From: Pseudomonadota bacterium
Lineage (GTDB): Bacteria > Pseudomonadota > Alphaproteobacteria > Micropepsales > Micropepsaceae
NCBI GenBank assembly: GCA_023427355.1
Contig: JAEZBK010000110.1
Span: forward strand, 1-6,345
Direction: 5' to 3'
Length of the DNA: 6,345 nucleotides
Within the stretch, counting starts at the first letter, position 1, and every line of letters starts with the position of its first letter. Below are positions 5,303 through 6,345 of this stretch, piece by piece. Below the pieces are notes generated by a model, which ran no database searches, was not told the origin of the DNA, and saw only the letters and a program-made list of their open reading frames with translations. The position numbers and the translations under genes are program-made.

Positions 5303-6345
5303 GTGCTCAGCGCGGACAAGACCGGACTGCTCAAAGCGTTCCTCGGCGGATTGCCGGGGCATGTCGCTGCGCGCCTGGCGCGGGCGGTGGAGCTTGACCG
5401 GCTGATGGATGGCAGCCTGCCCCATGAAGACATACTGACCGGGCTGCGCCCGGTGCTGCGGCGCGATCATGGCGACCGCACCCCGACGCCGTTGCGCCTG
5501 TTCTGCCTGCCTTTCCAGGACCTGCTCACATCGGCGCCACGCAAGGCCAAGCAGAAGGCGGCGATCGCGCGCAGCACCGTCATGCCCGTATGGAACTGGC
5601 TGGCGACGCTGCTGCCGGACGAAACGGCGGCCTATGACATCGAGGCCAAGGCCCTGATCCTGGCGCAGAAGAACAATGACGCGCTGGCGCGCGCCGGAGA
5701 ATACTGGATGGCGGCGGCGCAGGCGCTGGAGACGGCGCTGGCGGATGCGAAGACGGCCAAGGCCGTGCTGGGCGACGACGCCGCCCTGGCCGATGCCCGC
5801 GAAATGGTGCTGATGCTGGTCGCCTCGCAGGCCGTGATGAAGATCCAGGCGCTGATGCCGACCCCCGCGCCGATGAACGACGAATTGCTGTGGGAGTTGC
5901 GCGCGGTCTATGACGGGCTGGTCAGCGACATGCCCGATGCGGCGCCCTATGTGGCGGTGATCGCGATGAACCGGCTGTCGCGCCCCTGGGAGGGCCTGCG
6001 CCTGCCCTTGATGATCGCGCGACAGACCGGCGAAACCCTGTTGGCCCAGACCGACATGGGCCTGGTGGGCGAGATCCTGTTTGGCCGGCTGGATGGGCAG
6101 CGGGCGGAGATTTGCGCCACGCGGCATCCGCTTTTCGAAACCGATCATTTGCTGGACCTGGTGCGCCAGTTTGCCGAGCTTTCCGCCGCCGTGGTCAAGG
6201 AGATCGAGGTGCGCCGCGACGGCGATTGGGGCCAGCGGCTGCTCAAGGACCGCGCGCAGGTCGGCACCGTGATGGATGGCTTCATGGAGCGGTCGCTGCG
6301 CGAAGTGAGCGCCGCGTTGCCGATCCAGCGCGGCACCGGCAAGAG
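5303..6345 (+). CDS. Uncharacterised mostly helical protein, GTG start, 3' end outside the window
   Basis: The reading frame from GTG 5303 stays open to the window end, 347 complete codons. I do not recognise the family. There is no signal peptide or transmembrane helix, so it is probably cytoplasmic. The N-terminus (VLSADKTGLLKAFLGGLPGH) begins a helical region; LRLFCLPFQDLL is near residue 60-70, an Ala-rich helical block (about 130-170) and SRPWEGLRLPLMIARQTGE (about 230-250) follow. The amino-acid composition is normal for a cytoplasmic alphaproteobacterial protein (many Leu, Ala, Glu, Asp), unlike the His/Gln/Arg-rich products of the opposite strand, which supports the + strand reading. 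It starts 71 nt after the kinase stop; it might be read through from that operon or have its own promoter, and no clear promoter or terminator was seen in the gap. Confidence 0.82.
   Translation, partial: MLSADKTGLLKAFLGGLPGHVAARLARAVELDRLMDGSLPHEDILTGLRPVLRRDHGDRTPTPLRLFCLPFQDLLTSAPRKAKQKAAIARSTVMPVWNWLATLLPDETAAYDIEAKALILAQKNNDALARAGEYWMAAAQALETALADAKTAKAVLGDDAALADAREMVLMLVASQAVMKIQALMPTPAPMNDELLWELRAVYDGLVSDMPDAAPYVAVIAMNRLSRPWEGLRLPLMIARQTGETLLAQTDMGLVGEILFGRLDGQRAEICATRHPLFETDHLLDLVRQFAELSAAVVKEIEVRRDGDWGQRLLKDRAQVGTVMDGFMERSLREVSAALPIQRGTGK

Noticed and set aside
5240..6148. A 302-codon open frame on the minus strand opposite the last gene
   Set aside because: Its product is dominated by Gln, His, Arg and Gly, whereas the + strand reading gives a balanced protein with a plausible start and runs on past it to the window end.
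6330..6343. GTGK near the window end resembling part of a Walker A motif
   Set aside because: The preceding residues (ALPIQR) do not match a P-loop and the following sequence is outside the window; too short to support.

Overview
The window is about 6.3 kb of high-GC DNA (roughly 65-75% G+C over most of it) with the codon habits of an alphaproteobacterium. This rests on the FeuP/FeuQ-like (PhoP/PhoQ-type) two-component pair with an upstream PepSY-type exported protein, and on the DUF2793 tail-fibre module, which is common in alphaproteobacterial phages. The genus cannot be fixed from the sequence alone.

Positions 1-2079 look like the right end of a prophage, all on the + strand. The region starts inside a tail-fibre gene with a DUF2793-like segment at its visible N-terminus and a peptidase-S74-type self-cleaving chaperone at its C-terminus. 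A tightly packed lysis cassette follows: a two-helix holin-like protein (1331-1522), an Rz-like inner-membrane spanin (1519-2079), and a proline-rich Rz1-like lipoprotein (1832-2044) nested entirely inside the Rz gene in another frame. No endolysin lies between holin and spanin. A perfect 11-bp stem-loop (2086-2117) closes the region and probably also terminates the gene converging from the other side.

Positions 2118-5231 look like chromosomal envelope-signalling genes. A small exported protein is encoded on the minus strand (2178-2525). Divergent from it, a second exported protein with a PepSY-like core and a long Gly/Arg-rich tail (2656-3180) starts an apparent operon with an OmpR/PhoB-class response regulator (3180-3851) and an HK with a PhoQ/FeuQ-like layout (3861-5231). 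The two exported proteins share a gapless 26-residue PepSY-like segment with 10 identities. The 130-bp region between them carries a TTCAT-N6-TTCAT direct repeat with the 11-bp spacing expected of an OmpR-class operator. The simplest model is a sensor-regulator pair that controls, and may be modulated by, two periplasmic PepSY-like proteins.

Positions 5303-6345 hold the 5' part (347 complete codons) of a + strand gene with a GTG start. It encodes a soluble, mostly helical protein that I do not recognise; it runs off the window. No tRNA, rRNA, CRISPR array, insertion sequence or integrase was seen.
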